DNA of 64,000 nt from Heterobilharzia americana (Eukaryota; Platyhelminthes; Trematoda; Strigeidida; Schistosomatidae), in the NCBI GenBank assembly GCA_944470555.2, contig OX104129.1, forward strand, positions 45,541,998 to 45,605,997, given 5' to 3'. The stretch is not shown here. The first letter of the stretch is position 1. Below are more notes on the stretch, generated by a model. It did no database searches, was not told the origin of the DNA, and saw nothing but the letters and a program-made list of their open reading frames with translations.

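Overview
The window comes from a blood fluke (Schistosoma or a close relative). Evidence for this: an AT-rich genome with long introns; many degenerate copies of tRNA-derived short repeats carrying hammerhead-ribozyme-like cores (the Sm-alpha type known from schistosomes); an RTE-clade retrotransposon of the SR3/Perere-3 kind; several Penelope-like fragments; and a long muscle gene cut into small exons. No tool was run; all calls are by eye.

One gene fills the window, on the minus strand, from beyond position 64000 to beyond position 1. I can place 29 exons (about 6.1 kb of coding sequence, about 2,046 codons), all with GT-AG boundaries and matching phases. They encode a run of immunoglobulin (Ig) and fibronectin type III (Fn3) domains, in protein order: Ig, Fn3 x6, Ig, Fn3 x2, Ig, Fn3 x3, Ig, Ig, Fn3 x2, Ig, Ig, Fn3 (partial). 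This is a twitchin/titin/projectin-family giant sarcomere protein. The final Ig-Ig-Fn3 order is the one that precedes the kinase domain in this family, so the kinase is expected just past the left edge. Two five-exon blocks (54.8-62.9 kb and 23.6-34.0 kb) have the same exon sizes (252, 220, 182/189, 114, 309 nt), the mark of an internal duplication. One exon (60510-60691) carries an apparent one-base deletion.

The introns (often 1-5 kb) hold the mobile elements. From left to right: end of a hammerhead-bearing repeat (1-110); a complete RTE element with a 13-bp target duplication and an open 1,045-codon ORF (5012-8231), nested in an older palindromic repeat; an inverted Sm-alpha-like pair and a long CATA microsatellite (13.3-14.3 kb); a Ser-tRNA-like palindrome (14.5-14.8 kb); Penelope-like fragments (17.4-18.2, 19.8-21.6, 40.8-41.1, 56.6-57.9 kb); palindromic elements with hammerhead-like arms (17.0, 25.3, 26.9, 34.5 kb); arrays of about 145-bp palindromic units (29.5, 37.2, 46.4, 59.5 kb); Sm-alpha-like copies, two of them head-to-tail dimers (31.9 and 45.8 kb); a gag-bearing LTR fragment (44.2-45.2 kb) and a related solo LTR-like piece (61.7 kb).

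The most interesting signal is the repeated hammerhead architecture in two repeat families: one tandem (Sm-alpha-like, about 318-nt period) and one palindromic, whose best-preserved core lies at positions 1-43.
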